DNA from: Roseovarius litorisediminis
GTDB lineage: Bacteria > Pseudomonadota > Alphaproteobacteria > Rhodobacterales > Rhodobacteraceae
Assembly: GCF_900172295.1 (NCBI RefSeq)
Contig: NZ_FWFL01000011.1
Coordinates: 1-64,000, forward strand
Direction of reading: 5' to 3'
Length of the DNA: 64,000 bases
Part shown: positions 27,027 through 37,088 of the stretch, piece by piece
Layout: each line of letters begins with the position of its first letter
Position numbering within the stretch: the stretch's first letter is position 1
Notes under the pieces: generated by a model
What the model saw: the letters and a program-made list of their open reading frames with translations, nothing else
What the model was told of the DNA's origin: nothing
The model's database searches: none
Position numbers and translations under genes: made by a program

Positions 27027-27705
27027 ATTCATTCCGGACCCTTCTGAAAGCCAGAATGCGACCGCGTGACGGGCCAGGATCATAGGTAAGACCTGACGCC
27101 GACATGCAATCGACGATCCGCTTGATCGTGGTGTCCGGGTATCGGCCCGGGTGCAGTTCCATCATTACCGAGCGCACAAAACGGGGCCAGCGGGCATCGA
27201 AAAGATACTGCTCCGCGCCTTCAATATCCATGATCACCATGTGTGGCCTGTATTCAGCAAGCAAATCTGACAGCCGCAGAAATGGCACAGACACAACCAA
27301 ATCCGGGTTTGCACTGACATCGGCAATACTTGACGCCCAGAACGTCTTTTTCTTTTCAAATTCAATTTCTTGTGTTGCGTCCTTCATTTCAGCAACGGCA
27401 CCGTGCAACAAAGTGACCTGCCCAAACCCATTTTGGTCCAGATTGGCACGGATCACCGCCAGCAACTCGGGGTTGGCTTCAACCGTGACAACATTCTCAG
27501 GTCCGGTGACCGCTGCACAGATCGACGCGATGTACCCAAGGCCCGAACCCAGCTCCAGCACGCGCTGCCCGGGGCGCAGGCGCATCTGTGCGGCCTGCGC
27601 CTCGTGCGCCTCATAGCCGGCATTGGCCAGTTTCGCCGCGATACGGGGATTTATCATTTCGTCGGGGACCGACAGCAGCACCCCGTTCAGTTCATATTCA
27701 GCCAT
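27025..27705 (-). CDS. FkbM-type SAM methyltransferase
   Basis: A 226-residue protein from ATG 27705. AdoMet-binding motif I is VLELGSGLGYIASICAAVTG, followed by the acidic VTVEANPELLAVIRANL; the DIEGAE segment (VIMDIEGAEQYLF) is characteristic of FkbM methyltransferases. It would methylate a hydroxyl of a glycan or small molecule. An upstream ATG at 27840 would extend into pth with low-complexity sequence, so 27705 is preferred, 76 bases from divergent pth. Confidence 0.82.
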   Translation of the reverse strand: MAEYELNGVLLSVPDEMINPRIAAKLANAGYEAHEAQAAQMRLRPGQRVLELGSGLGYIASICAAVTGPENVVTVEANPELLAVIRANLDQNGFGQVTLLHGAVAEMKDATQEIEFEKKKTFWASSIADVSANPDLVVSVPFLRLSDLLAEYRPHMVIMDIEGAEQYLFDARWPRFVRSVMMELHPGRYPDTTIKRIVDCMSASGLTYDPGPSRGRILAFRRVRNE

Positions 27706-27781
27706 GTGCCACGGTCCTGGAACATTGATTCTGCACGCGCTGCAGCGTAGACCAACATCACCAAAGAACAGGGCGACAGCA

Positions 27782-28468
27782 ATGCACCTATTTGTGGGTC
27801 TGGGAAATCCGGGCGCAAAATACGCCAACAACCGGCACAATATCGGCTTTATGGCCGCGGATCAGATTGCCGCGGATCATCAATTCGGGCCGTGGAAATC
27901 AAAATTTCAGGGGCAAGTGGCCGAAGGCCGGTTGGGATCGGAAAAGGTAATCCTGCTGAAACCTGAAACCTTTATGAACCTAAGCGGGCAGTCGGTTGGC
28001 GAAGCCATGCGATTTTACAAGCTAACCCCTGAGGACATAACGGTTTTCCATGACGAGCTGGACCTTGCACCGGGCAAGGTACGGGTCAAGATGGGCGGCG
28101 GGCACGCCGGGCACAACGGGTTGCGGTCAATCCATCAGCATATTGGGGAACACTATCAGCGGGTCAGGCTGGGCATTGGGCACCCCGGACACAAGGACCG
28201 CGTGGCGCAATATGTCCTTCAGGATTTTGCCAAGGCCGACGCGGGCTGGCTGGAAGATCTGCTGCGCGGGATCGGTGAGGGTGCCCCGGAACTGGCTGGT
28301 GGGAAAAAAGACAAGTTTCTGAATGCGATCGCGCAACGCGTTGCGCCGCCAAGATCATCCAAATCCGCCGGGCAGCCCAAGGCGAAGCCGGCTGTAAAGC
28401 CGCAAGAGCCGCCCGTCGCGGACGACACCAGAAACCCCCTGCAAAAGCTGATGGACAAGTTTCGCTAA
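27782..28468 (+). CDS. pth: Peptidyl-tRNA hydrolase
   Basis: A 228-residue enzyme that releases peptides from stalled peptidyl-tRNA. Seen are FVGLGNPGAKYANNRHNIG with the catalytic histidine, KPETFMNLSG, VFHDELDLAPGKVRVKMGGGHAGHNGLRS and RLGIGHPG. The C-terminal tail (residues about 190-228) is longer and Ala/Pro/Lys-rich compared with E. coli, common in alphaproteobacteria. ATG 27782 matches the family start; a longer upstream frame has no homology. Confidence 0.96.
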   Translation: MHLFVGLGNPGAKYANNRHNIGFMAADQIAADHQFGPWKSKFQGQVAEGRLGSEKVILLKPETFMNLSGQSVGEAMRFYKLTPEDITVFHDELDLAPGKVRVKMGGGHAGHNGLRSIHQHIGEHYQRVRLGIGHPGHKDRVAQYVLQDFAKADAGWLEDLLRGIGEGAPELAGGKKDKFLNAIAQRVAPPRSSKSAGQPKAKPAVKPQEPPVADDTRNPLQKLMDKFR

Positions 28469-28550
28469 CCCCTGCGGCGCAGGTCACCGCCCTGGCCTTG
28501 CCCCGATCGGCAAAGACTGCTTTTCTCTGCCGAAACCCGAGAGGAATTTC

Positions 28551-29714
28551 ATGCGCGTGATCTTCAGATGGCTGGGCCGGATTGCCCTGATGCTGACCCT
28601 TGCCGCGCTTGTGGTCGGCCTGTGGAAGCGCGAGCAACTGCAGAGACTGTGGGCGGTACAGTCGCTTTTCTCGGAAAGCAAGATCGTCAGTAACTTCTCG
28701 AACATGAACGCAGCCTTCCTTAGCCGCCCGGTGTCGCGCGGGGATGGCCCTGTTTCAGAGTTGCCAAAAGGGCCGGACGCCACCCTGCCCCCAACCACGG
28801 CTGACTGGATCACCGAACGCACTGTCACCTCGCTGCTGGTGCTGCAAAAGGGGCAGATTGTGCACGAAAGCTATTACCAGGGTACCGGCGCCGATGATCG
28901 CAGGATCAGCTGGTCGGTTGCGAAAAGCTATCTGTCGGCGCTTTTCGGGATATTGGTGGCCGAAGGCCAGATTACATCGCTGGACGATGAGGTGACGCAA
29001 TATGCACCCGTACTGACCGGCAGTGCCTATGACGGGGCCACGATCCGAAACCTACTGCAGATGACCAGCGGCGTCACCTTTGACGAGGATTATCTGGATT
29101 ATCATTCCGATATCAACCGCATGGGCCGGGTGCTGGCGCTTGGGGGCACGATGGATGGATTTGCTGCGGGCCTGACCGCCCGCGATGCCGAACCGGGCCG
29201 GAAATGGCATTATGTGTCGATCGACACGCATATAGTGGGAATGGTGGTGCGCGGCGCCACCGGGCGGGACATACCCGATCTTCTGTCGGAAAAGATCATC
29301 GCCCCTTTGGGGCAAGAGGCCGAACCGTATTACCTGACCGATGGCCAAGGCGTGGCCTTTGTCCTGGGAGGGCTGAACCAGAGCACGCGCGACTATGCCC
29401 GCTTTGGCCTGATGATCGCGCGCATGGGGCGTTACAACGGACAACAGGTTGTGCCCGTTGACTGGGTTGCCGCCTCGACCCGGGCCAGCGCACCAACCGC
29501 CCCGGGTGAGATCAGATACGGCTATCAATGGTGGATTCCGAAAGACGGCCATGACGGCGAGTTCTTTGGTCACGGCATTTACGGACAGTTCATCTATATT
29601 GATCAGACCCGTGACGTGGTAATCGTCTCAACCGCCGCCGACCGGAAATTCCGCGAACCGGGCGTACGGGACGCCAATATCGCCATGTTCCGCCAGATAG
29701 CGGCGGCGCTTTAA
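28551..29714 (+). CDS. Membrane-anchored serine hydrolase (class C beta-lactamase fold)
   Basis: A 387-residue protein with an N-terminal membrane anchor (GRIALMLTLAALVVGLW). The serine motif SVAK lies in ISWSVAKSYLSALFG (about residues 121-124), the tyrosine motif in KWHYVSIDTHIVGM, and a HGIYGQFIYI segment plays the KTG role. It is a penicillin-binding/esterase-type periplasmic enzyme, similar to 6-aminohexanoate-dimer hydrolases. Whether it is an esterase, peptidase or amidase is not readable from the sequence. GAGAGG precedes ATG 28551. Confidence 0.87.
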   Translation: MRVIFRWLGRIALMLTLAALVVGLWKREQLQRLWAVQSLFSESKIVSNFSNMNAAFLSRPVSRGDGPVSELPKGPDATLPPTTADWITERTVTSLLVLQKGQIVHESYYQGTGADDRRISWSVAKSYLSALFGILVAEGQITSLDDEVTQYAPVLTGSAYDGATIRNLLQMTSGVTFDEDYLDYHSDINRMGRVLALGGTMDGFAAGLTARDAEPGRKWHYVSIDTHIVGMVVRGATGRDIPDLLSEKIIAPLGQEAEPYYLTDGQGVAFVLGGLNQSTRDYARFGLMIARMGRYNGQQVVPVDWVAASTRASAPTAPGEIRYGYQWWIPKDGHDGEFFGHGIYGQFIYIDQTRDVVIVSTAADRKFREPGVRDANIAMFRQIAAAL

Positions 29715-29760
29715 CGGGGCAGCGCCTTGGGCTATGGGTGTCTTGTGGAGGTAAGTGAAG

Positions 29761-30132
29761 ATGATCAAAGATGAGGCGGTAAATGTGCTGGGGGGCCCGT
29801 TGGACCCCTGCTCCAGCGATCCACTCACCGGGTTTTTCCGCGATGGGCATTGCAATACCTGCACCGAGGATCGCGGCAGCCATACCGTCTGTGTCCTGAT
29901 GACAGCCGAATTTCTGGCCTATTCGAAATATGTCGGCAATGATCTGAGCACCCCGCACCCCGAATTTGGCTTTCCCGGGCTGAAACCCGGCGATCAGTGG
30001 TGCCTGTGTGCCGCGCGGTTTTTGCAGGCCCATGACGAGGGGTGTGCACCACAGGTGCGCCTGACCGCGACGCACGAACGCGCACTTGAAATCGTACCGC
30101 TGCGCATTCTGCAACAATACGCCCCAGCATGA
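29761..30132 (+). CDS. DUF2237 family protein
   Basis: A 123-residue protein matching DUF2237 end to end: NVLGGPLDPCSSDPLTGFFRDG, the cysteine pair HCNTCTEDRGSHTVC, YSKYVGNDLSTPHPEFGF, GLKPGDQWCLCAARF and THERALEIVPL. The several conserved cysteines suggest metal or redox chemistry, but no function is established. GGAGGT at 29747-29752 favours ATG 29761 over GTG 29755. Just upstream of an AhpD-like gene and probably co-transcribed with it. Confidence 0.9.
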   Translation: MIKDEAVNVLGGPLDPCSSDPLTGFFRDGHCNTCTEDRGSHTVCVLMTAEFLAYSKYVGNDLSTPHPEFGFPGLKPGDQWCLCAARFLQAHDEGCAPQVRLTATHERALEIVPLRILQQYAPA

Positions 30133-30145
30133 AGGAAAGCCGCCC

Positions 30146-30541
30146 ATGGCCACCGTTCCCCTGATCTCTGATGACGACATCAGCGCCGAGGCGCGCGCGG
30201 TATTTGATGACATCAGGGCCGTGCGCGGTACCGATTTCATCAACAACTTCTGGCGCGCGCTGGCGCATGACCCGGACCTGCTGCGTGCCACCTGGGAAAG
30301 ACTGAAAGTGGTCATGGCCCCCGGCGCGCTGGACCCGTTGACCAAGGAAATGATCTATATCGCCGTTTCGGCTGCCAATGCCTGCGAATACTGCGCTCAT
30401 TCCCACACAGCCGCTGCCCGGGCCAAGGGACTGACGCCCGAGATGTATGGCGAATTGCTGTCGGTGATCGGCATGGCCAGCCAGACAAACACATTGGTCA
30501 ACGCCCTGCAGGTGCCCGTAGACGAGGTCTTTAAGGCATAA
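30146..30541 (+). CDS. Carboxymuconolactone decarboxylase/AhpD-like protein
   Basis: A 131-residue helical protein with the peroxidase-like redox motif CEYCAHSH (ANACEYCAHSHTAAARAKGL) of the CMD/AhpD superfamily. Members are thiol-dependent alkylhydroperoxide-reducing or decarboxylase proteins; the CxxC-x-x-H arrangement here favours the redox type. ATG 30146 is chosen because the upstream frame to 30086 overlaps the preceding gene. Follows the DUF2237 gene by 13 bases. Confidence 0.88.
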   Translation: MATVPLISDDDISAEARAVFDDIRAVRGTDFINNFWRALAHDPDLLRATWERLKVVMAPGALDPLTKEMIYIAVSAANACEYCAHSHTAAARAKGLTPEMYGELLSVIGMASQTNTLVNALQVPVDEVFKA

Positions 30542-30956
30542 GGTGATGTCCGGTCTGCGGGACAATCCAACGCTCCAGGCTTCACACCCTGCCCGAACCA
30601 TTGGCGTTTGGACGTATGGCATTTTCAATTGGGCTGGTTTTCCAGGGTATGAAGGCCGGGCTGGCGCCTGTTTCAGCAACCCTGATCAATATAAAATGAA
30701 ATTACCGGCTTTGATTTGACCTGCAGCACCGGCCATTCCCCGGTTCACACCCGTTTCTTTCTGACATGACAGGCCCAAACCAAAAGCCCGCTTTGAATTG
30801 GCCAAAATCGGGTCGGCGATGATGATCCGGGAAAGGCCGCTTGCGCGCTTCGGCAACATTCTTTTCTTGCAAAAAAGGAATTCAGGGGTCTTTGTTGACC
30901 CGTACGATAGCATTTCGATTAGACGGATGCCAAAAACATAAAGGGAGAAAACAAGT

Positions 30957-31844
30957 ATGAAATTCAGCTTTCGAACAATTGCAGCAGCAGCGGTCACGGC
31001 GGTCAGCATGGCAGCGCCGGCTTTTGCCGATGCGGGTGATAGCCCGACATTACAGCGCATTCAGGAACGGGGTGTCGTCAGCATCGGCCACCGCGAAACC
31101 TCGATCCCGTTTTCGTATATCGGCGCCGAAAACGAGCCGATTGGCTATTCTATCGACCTGTGCCTGAAAATCGTTGATGCGATTGCCGCGGAGCTGGGTG
31201 TCGATAGCCTTGATGTCCATTATGTGCCTGTCACAGGCCAGACCCGCATTCCTTTGATTGCAAACGGCACCATTGACATGGAATGCGGATCGACCACCAA
31301 CAACCTGACCCGCCAGTTGCAGGTCGAATATCTGCCGACGACCTTTATCACGGGAACCAAACTTGCATCAAAGGTCAGCTCTGGCATCACCGAGCTTGAG
31401 GACATGCAAGGAAAGATCATCGGGCTTGCTTCGGGAACAACGAACGAAAAAGCGATCAAGGCCGCTATCGAAGCCGAGAATCTGGATGTGAAAATCGTCC
31501 CCGTCAAAGATCACAGCCAGGGCTGGCTTGCGCTCGAAACGGATCGGATTGACGCTTATGGTTCGGATGACGTGCTGCTTTACGGCCTGATTTCGAAGTC
31601 GTCGGAACCGGCCGCCTATCACGTCACCGGCCGGTACCTTTCGTTTGATCCCTACGCACTTATGGTACAGCGAAACGATTCAACCTTTGAACGTCTGGGA
31701 CGTGCCACGATGGCTGGTCTGATGCGTTCTGGCGAAATGGCCAAAATATACGCCAAATGGTTTGAACCGGGCCCAACCAAGATCAATATGCCTTTGTCCG
31801 ACACATTGCGTACAGCCTTCGAAGTGCAGGCACTGCCTGAATAA
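30957..31844 (+). CDS. gltI: Glutamate/aspartate-type ABC transporter substrate-binding protein
   Basis: A 295-residue periplasmic binding protein with signal peptide MKFSFRTIAAAAVTAVSMAA and PAFADA cleavage region. The type II fold core is VSIGHRETSIPFSYIGAENE, YSIDLCLKIVDAI, MECGSTTNNLTRQLQVEY and LASGTTNEKAIKAAIEAENL, the wording typical of GltI/AatJ proteins for acidic amino acids. First gene of a four-gene operon; the 415 bases upstream (30542-30956) hold no gene and presumably its promoter. Confidence 0.88.
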   Translation: MKFSFRTIAAAAVTAVSMAAPAFADAGDSPTLQRIQERGVVSIGHRETSIPFSYIGAENEPIGYSIDLCLKIVDAIAAELGVDSLDVHYVPVTGQTRIPLIANGTIDMECGSTTNNLTRQLQVEYLPTTFITGTKLASKVSSGITELEDMQGKIIGLASGTTNEKAIKAAIEAENLDVKIVPVKDHSQGWLALETDRIDAYGSDDVLLYGLISKSSEPAAYHVTGRYLSFDPYALMVQRNDSTFERLGRATMAGLMRSGEMAKIYAKWFEPGPTKINMPLSDTLRTAFEVQALPE

Positions 31845-31861
31845 AGAATTTGCGACCAAGA

Positions 31862-31888
31862 TTGGGGCGGAAGTTTTTTCCGCCCCAA
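31862..31888 (+). promoter_or_regulatory. Hairpin between the binding protein and first permease
   Basis: Arms TTGGGGCGGAA (31862-31872) and TTCCGCCCCAA (31878-31888) enclose a GTTTT loop directly after the binding-protein gene. No T-run follows on the plus strand. This position commonly serves to stabilise the binding-protein mRNA and lower downstream expression. Confidence 0.7.
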
Positions 31889-31912
31889 AACAAAAAAGTG
31901 TCGGGGGATTAG

Positions 31913-32635
31913 ATGAACTATAACTGGGACTGGGGCGTTCTGTTCCGCGACCCCTATCTGGGCTGGATCATATCCGGGCTGGGCTGGACACTGGTGATAT
32001 CGCTTCTGGCCTGGGTCATTGCCTTTAGCCTGGGGTCGGTGCTGGGAATTTTTCGCTCTTCATCCAGCCCGGTTTTGCGTGCCATTGGCACGATATATGT
32101 CGAGATTTTCCGCAATATCCCCCTGCTTGTTCAGCTCTTCCTTTGGTATTTCGTGTTCCCTGAACTGCTGCCCGACGACTGGTCCCGCTGGGTCAAGCGC
32201 GACATGCCTGCGCCTGCGATGACAACCGCCATCGTGGCAATCGGCCTTTATACCGCGTCGCGGGTATGTGAACAGGTGCGTTCGGGCATTGATGCCGTGG
32301 GCTTTGACCAGCGACAGGCCGGACGCGCCATCGGCCTGACCGAGGTCCAGGTCTATCGCTACATCCTTTTGCCCAATGCCTACCGCATCATCATTCCGCC
32401 GCTGACCAGCGAATTCCTGACCATCTTCAAGCAATCTTCGCTTGCTCTTACCATCGGTGTGGTCGAACTCACGGCGATGACACGCCAGATCGAAGAATAT
32501 ACGTTTCAGGGCTTTGAGGCCTTCACCGCCGCGACGGTCGTTTATTCACTTGTGACCTTCACGGTCATGGCCGTTATGCGCCAGGTCGACAAACGCACCG
32601 CCTTGCCAGGCACCTTTTCGAAAGGGGCCGCATGA
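31913..32635 (+). CDS. gltJ: Amino-acid ABC transporter permease (GltJ-like)
   Basis: A 240-residue HisM-type permease with five hydrophobic segments. The coupling loop includes YTASRVCEQVRSGIDAVGFD and QAGRAIGLTEVQVYRYILLPNAYR. The N-terminal NYNWDWGVLF and the central EIFRNIPLLVQLFLWYFVFPELLP are typical of GltJ. Forms the membrane channel with the next gene, which it overlaps by four bases. Confidence 0.87.
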   Translation: MNYNWDWGVLFRDPYLGWIISGLGWTLVISLLAWVIAFSLGSVLGIFRSSSSPVLRAIGTIYVEIFRNIPLLVQLFLWYFVFPELLPDDWSRWVKRDMPAPAMTTAIVAIGLYTASRVCEQVRSGIDAVGFDQRQAGRAIGLTEVQVYRYILLPNAYRIIIPPLTSEFLTIFKQSSLALTIGVVELTAMTRQIEEYTFQGFEAFTAATVVYSLVTFTVMAVMRQVDKRTALPGTFSKGAA

Positions 32636-33291
32636 TGTTCGATCTTGATTTTTCAATCATACCTGCCAACAAGGAATTGCTTTGGGAGGGCATGAAAATG
32701 ACCTTCCTGCTGACTGGCCTGGCGATTGGTGGCGGCATTATTCTGGGCACGTTTCTGGCCCTTTTAAGGATCGCCAAAGTTCCTGTTCTACAGCACGTGG
32801 CGTCGGCATACGTCAACTTCTTCCGCTCCTTGCCACTGATCCTTGTGATCTTCTGGTTGTTCTTTCTGGTGCCCCTGATCGTCGGTCGTCCGGTGGGCGC
32901 CTTTTCATCGGTGCTGGTGGCCTTCATCCTGTTTGAGGCCGCCTATTATTCTGAAATCATTCGGGCGGGCATCAATTCGGTCCGCCCCGGCCAACTGGCT
33001 GCGGCGCGCGCCATTGGGCTGACCTATGGCCAGGCGATGCGCAGTGTCGTGCTGCCCCAGGCCTTTCGCGCCATGACCCCTATTCTGCTGACCCAGGCGA
33101 TCATCCTTTTTCAGGATACATCTCTGGTTTATGTCGTGGGCCTTCGCGACTTCCTTGTCAGCGCCGAGATTGTCGCCAACCGTGACCAGAAACTGGTCGA
33201 GATGTTTCTTTTCGTGGCGGTTGTCTATTTCACCTTCTGTTTTCTTGCCTCTATGGGCGTCAGATATCTGCAAAGAAAGATCGCCACATGA
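32632..33291 (+). CDS. gltK: Amino-acid ABC transporter permease (GltK-like)
   Basis: A 219-residue partner permease: WEGMKMTFLLTGLAIGGG, YVNFFRSLPLILVIFWLFFL, the coupling loop YYSEIIRAGINSVRPGQLAAARAIGLTYGQAMR and LPQAFRAMTPILLTQAI. Overlaps both neighbours (ATGA at 32632 and 33288). The protein is complete and matches GltK length. Confidence 0.87.
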   Translation: MMFDLDFSIIPANKELLWEGMKMTFLLTGLAIGGGIILGTFLALLRIAKVPVLQHVASAYVNFFRSLPLILVIFWLFFLVPLIVGRPVGAFSSVLVAFILFEAAYYSEIIRAGINSVRPGQLAAARAIGLTYGQAMRSVVLPQAFRAMTPILLTQAIILFQDTSLVYVVGLRDFLVSAEIVANRDQKLVEMFLFVAVVYFTFCFLASMGVRYLQRKIAT

Positions 33292-34019
33292 TAGAAATGA
33301 AATCCGTCAATAAATGGTACGGCAAAAGTTTTCATGTGCTCAAAGACTGCACGCTGAGCGTCGCCAAAGGCGAAGTGATCGTGGTCTGCGGACCGTCCGG
33401 ATCGGGCAAATCAACGCTGATAAAAACCGTAAACGGCCTTGAACCTATAAACAGTGGCGAAATCACCGTGGCCGGGACCAGCATCACGGCCCGAGAGACG
33501 AATCTGGACAAGGTGCGGTCAAAAATCGGCATGGTATTTCAGAACTTCGAGCTGTTTCCGCACATGAATGTCACTGAAAACATCAAGCTTGGGCAGATCA
33601 AGGTTTTGGGGCGCAACAATAAAGAGGCCGAAGTCAAAGCGCTGGCGCTACTGGACCGTGTAGGGCTTGCCGAGCATGCCCACAAATACCCGTCACAGTT
33701 ATCCGGTGGCCAGCAACAGCGCGTGGCGATCGCCCGCGGGCTGGCGATGGAACCGATGGCAATGCTTTTTGACGAACCTACATCGGCGCTGGACCCCGAG
33801 ATGATCAACGAAGTGCTGGATGTGATGGTCGAACTGGCCCAGGAAGGCATGACCATGATGGTCGTCACCCATGAGATGGGGTTCGCAAGGAAGGTCGCAG
33901 ACAGGGTTGTGTTCATGGACCACGGTGAAATCGTGGAAGATGCACCCTCGAAGGATTTTTTCGGGTCTCCGCGAAGCGAGCGAGCGCAAGAGTTTCTCTC
34001 GAAAATCCTCAGTCACTGA
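33288..34019 (+). CDS. gltL: Amino-acid ABC transporter ATP-binding protein (GltL-like)
   Basis: A 243-residue ATPase of the GlnQ/GltL class: Walker A CGPSGSGKSTLIKTVNGLE, Q-loop VFQNFELFPHMNVTENI, signature LSGGQQQRVAIARGLAM, Walker B MLFDEPTSALDPEM and the switch histidine VVTHEMGFA. Last gene of the acidic-amino-acid uptake operon. Confidence 0.92.
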   Translation: MIEMKSVNKWYGKSFHVLKDCTLSVAKGEVIVVCGPSGSGKSTLIKTVNGLEPINSGEITVAGTSITARETNLDKVRSKIGMVFQNFELFPHMNVTENIKLGQIKVLGRNNKEAEVKALALLDRVGLAEHAHKYPSQLSGGQQQRVAIARGLAMEPMAMLFDEPTSALDPEMINEVLDVMVELAQEGMTMMVVTHEMGFARKVADRVVFMDHGEIVEDAPSKDFFGSPRSERAQEFLSKILSH

Positions 34020-34190
34020 ATTTCTGTCTCAAGCCGATAATGAACATGCAGATGCAAGCTGCGGCTTCCCGTTGGACATCCCAAATCGCCCGCAGCGCGC
34101 CTTACATCCCCTGTACACCACATTGCCGGGTTGCGGGCGGGGACGGAATTGCCTAGATAGCGCCTGACCCTTTCTTATACAGGCCGCTAC

Positions 34191-34556
34191 ATGGAAAACG
34201 TCGTCCTCACCATCCATCTCCTTCTGGCACTCGCGCTGATTGGCGTTGTTCTGATCCAGCGCTCGGAAGGGGGCGGGCTGGGCATGGGCAGCGGCGGGGG
34301 CGGTGGCGCCATGTCGGGACGCTCGGCCGCGACGGCCCTGGGCAAGGTCACCTGGATCCTGGCAATTGCCTTTATCAGCACCTCGATGGCGCTGACGATC
34401 ATCGCCGCCAAGAACGCTGCAGGCAGTTCGGTTCTGGACCGCATCACCGATGCCCCGCCCCCGGCCGAAGCCACGCAAGAGCTGCCCGCACTGGGCGAAG
34501 AGTTGTTGCCGCCTTCGGGTGACGATACGGCCCCCCTGACGCCGACCGCCGACTAA
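34191..34556 (+). CDS. secG: Protein translocase subunit SecG
   Basis: A 121-residue SecG: first transmembrane helix [20 protein letters not shown], the Gly-rich cytoplasmic loop ([20 protein letters not shown]), second helix [20 protein letters not shown], and an acidic/proline C-terminal tail longer than in E. coli. It assists SecYE during export. Located just upstream of pyrG, a conserved neighbour in Rhodobacteraceae. Confidence 0.94.
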   Translation: MENVVLTIHLLLALALIGVVLIQRSEGGGLGMGSGGGGGAMSGRSAATALGKVTWILAIAFISTSMALTIIAAKNAAGSSVLDRITDAPPPAEATQELPALGEELLPPSGDDTAPLTPTAD

Positions 34557-34717
34557 ACACAAGTAATTGCGGCGAAATAAAAGATCGCAACAGCATGTTG
34601 CGGTCATCTTGCGCTATTGGCGCGAATCCTCTATGTCTTGAGTCCCGTGGTACTGCGGTCTTTTTGGGGCTGTTCAGGGCGCAAAACAGGCTAGAAATCA
34701 CGGGAGATGCCACAGGT

Positions 34718-36361
34718 ATGGCACGGTATATTTTCATTACGGGCGGCGTCGTTTCATCCCTTGGCAAAGGATTGGCCTCGGCGGCTTTGGGTGCGCTTTT
34801 GCAGGCGCGCGGCTTTTCAGTACGGCTGCGCAAACTTGATCCTTATCTCAACGTTGATCCCGGCACGATGTCGCCCTTTGAACACGGCGAAGTGTTTGTC
34901 ACCGACGATGGCGCCGAAACCGATCTGGACCTTGGTCATTACGAACGATTCACCGGTGTTCCCGCCCGCATGACTGATTCCGTCAGTTCGGGGCGGATCT
35001 ATTCCAACGTTCTGGAAAAGGAACGCCGTGGCGATTATCTGGGTAAAACCATTCAGGTGGTTCCGCATGTCACCAACGAGATCAAGGAATTCATCGACAT
35101 CGGCGATGACGAGGTCGATTTCATGCTCTGCGAAATCGGCGGCACTGTGGGCGACATCGAAGGCCTGCCGTTTTTCGAGGCGATCCGCCAGTTTGCCCAC
35201 GACAAACCACGCGGGCAGTGCATTTTCATGCATCTTACCCTGCTGCCTTACCTGGCCGCCAGTGGCGAGTTGAAAACCAAACCGACCCAACACTCGGTGA
35301 AAGAACTGCAATCCATCGGAATCGCCCCCGATATTCTTGTATGCCGCTCGGAACATCCGATACCGGAAAAGGAACGCGCAAAGATCGCACTGTTCTGCAA
35401 CGTGCGCAAAGAGGCGGTTGTCGCCGCCTATGACCTCAAATCGATCTACGAGGCGCCGCTGGCCTACCACCACGAGGGGCTGGATCAGGCCGTGCTGGAT
35501 GCGTTTGATATCTCGCCGGCGCCCAAGCCTGACCTCACCGTCTGGCAGGACGTGGCTGACCGCATCCACAATACCGATGGTGAGGTGAACGTGGCCATTG
35601 TCGGTAAATACGTACAGCTGGAAGATGCCTATAAATCAATCAAAGAGGCGCTGAGCCACGGCGGCATGGCCAACCGCGTCAAGGTCAATGTCGAATGGGT
35701 CGATGCCGAGGTGTTCGACACCGAAGACCCGGCCCCTTGTCTGGAAGGCTTCCATGCCATTCTGGTGCCCGGCGGCTTTGGCGAACGTGGCACCGAAGGC
35801 AAGATCAAGGCAGCCGAGTTTGCCCGCACCCGTAAAATTCCCTACCTTGGTATCTGTCTGGGCATGCAACTGGCCGTGATCGAGGCCGCGCGCAACGTCG
35901 CTGGTCTGCCCGATGCAGGATCGGAAGAATTTGATCACGAGTTGGGTAAAAAGCGGTTTGAACCGGTGGTCTATCACCTCAAGGAATGGGTGCAGGGCAA
36001 TGAAAAGGTCAAGCGCAAGGTTTCCGACGACAAGGGCGGCACCATGAGGCTGGGGGCCTACAACGCCACGCTGGCCGAAGGGTCAAAGGTGGCGGGCGTC
36101 TATGGCACCACTGCGATCGACGAACGCCATCGTCACCGCTATGAGGTGGATACGAAATACCGCAAGGCGCTTGAGGGTTGCGGCCTGAAATTTTCCGGCA
36201 TGTCCCCGGACGGCCGCCTGCCCGAGATCGTGGAATGGGTGGATCACCCGTGGTTCATCGGCGTACAATTCCACCCCGAGCTGAAATCAAAGCCGTTCAA
36301 GCCGCATCCGCTGTTCTCGGATTTCATCCGTGCCGCGATTGAGACGTCGCGACTGGTTTAG
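34718..36361 (+). CDS. pyrG: CTP synthase
   Basis: A 547-residue two-domain enzyme making CTP from UTP with glutamine nitrogen. The synthetase domain has [21 protein letters not shown] and [20 protein letters not shown]; the glutaminase domain has the nucleophile [16 protein letters not shown] and closing [18 protein letters not shown] with His-Glu. ATG 34718 matches the family start; an upstream frame to 34595 has no homology. The 3' end overlaps a convergent gene by 38 bases. Confidence 0.98.
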   Translation: MARYIFITGGVVSSLGKGLASAALGALLQARGFSVRLRKLDPYLNVDPGTMSPFEHGEVFVTDDGAETDLDLGHYERFTGVPARMTDSVSSGRIYSNVLEKERRGDYLGKTIQVVPHVTNEIKEFIDIGDDEVDFMLCEIGGTVGDIEGLPFFEAIRQFAHDKPRGQCIFMHLTLLPYLAASGELKTKPTQHSVKELQSIGIAPDILVCRSEHPIPEKERAKIALFCNVRKEAVVAAYDLKSIYEAPLAYHHEGLDQAVLDAFDISPAPKPDLTVWQDVADRIHNTDGEVNVAIVGKYVQLEDAYKSIKEALSHGGMANRVKVNVEWVDAEVFDTEDPAPCLEGFHAILVPGGFGERGTEGKIKAAEFARTRKIPYLGICLGMQLAVIEAARNVAGLPDAGSEEFDHELGKKRFEPVVYHLKEWVQGNEKVKRKVSDDKGGTMRLGAYNATLAEGSKVAGVYGTTAIDERHRHRYEVDTKYRKALEGCGLKFSGMSPDGRLPEIVEWVDHPWFIGVQFHPELKSKPFKPHPLFSDFIRAAIETSRLV

Positions 36362-36926
36362 GCTCATCGTCGATCACGCGTTTCGTGGCCAGATCGATGG
36401 CCGGGCTAAGGATATCGCGTAACAGGCTGGGGTTACGGCTGTATGTTACCTGCTCCGCTTCGCGGTCAATCCGCAGGGTGTCGTTCAGCAACGTCGCCAG
36501 AATATTTTCATCCAGAATCCATCGCCCGCGCCGTCTCTCTTCACGGTCGGCTTGCTGGTAGGCCAGCCATTTCGCGATGCGCTTGTGATCATGTGACTCT
36601 CGCTCGGGATAGGCCAGGTAAAAGCCGCTGTTGAGCCGCAGACAGATGTTATCCAGAACCCGCGCCGCGCCGCGATAGGCCTCGGGCACATCACGCTTGG
36701 GCATGTAGTTGAACCGTTCGGGCCCGCCGTTCAGAAACGCCGTCAGCGCTGTGCTCAGATCAATGCACTTCTTTGCCATGACCCATCCCAGCACCTTCTC
36801 GGGCTCAAGGTTCCAGTCATAGTTTCGCGCAAGTTTGCGCAGCTGCACATCCGTTGCGCTAAGCGCTTTTGTCAGCTGCGCATCGCCCGTCGCTGTGGAC
36901 CAATCGAAACTGTCAAAGTCCTGCAT
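36324..36926 (-). CDS. Uncharacterised protein, DUF4274-like
   Basis: A 200-residue soluble protein. The segment [20 protein letters not shown] followed by [15 protein letters not shown] resembles the DUF4274 pattern (a helical repeat with NWD and D..TAL.iF). The rest is charged ([16 protein letters not shown]) and without recognised motifs. Converges on pyrG with a 38-base overlap of coding ends, and is divergent from the DUF1330 gene. Function unknown; family call tentative. Confidence 0.6.
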   Translation of the reverse strand: MQDFDSFDWSTATGDAQLTKALSATDVQLRKLARNYDWNLEPEKVLGWVMAKKCIDLSTALTAFLNGGPERFNYMPKRDVPEAYRGAARVLDNICLRLNSGFYLAYPERESHDHKRIAKWLAYQQADREERRRGRWILDENILATLLNDTLRIDREAEQVTYSRNPSLLRDILSPAIDLATKRVIDDEPKPVATSQSRHG

Positions 36927-37088
36927 AGCCTGATTCCACTCTTGCCTGTTCTTGCCCTGGGGTCTGTTTGCTCGCCTAAAGCGTGTTTATTGCGGAGCAA
37001 TTGTGACCGGTTTATGACCATGGCAATAATCCGCCGACTGACCTACAATAAAAGTCGAAAATTATCTGCGAAACTGAAAGGATTCCCC

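Noticed and set aside
30686-31060. Minus-strand 124-codon frame overlapping the binding-protein start
   Set aside because: It is antisense to the gltI-like signal peptide region and has no own support.
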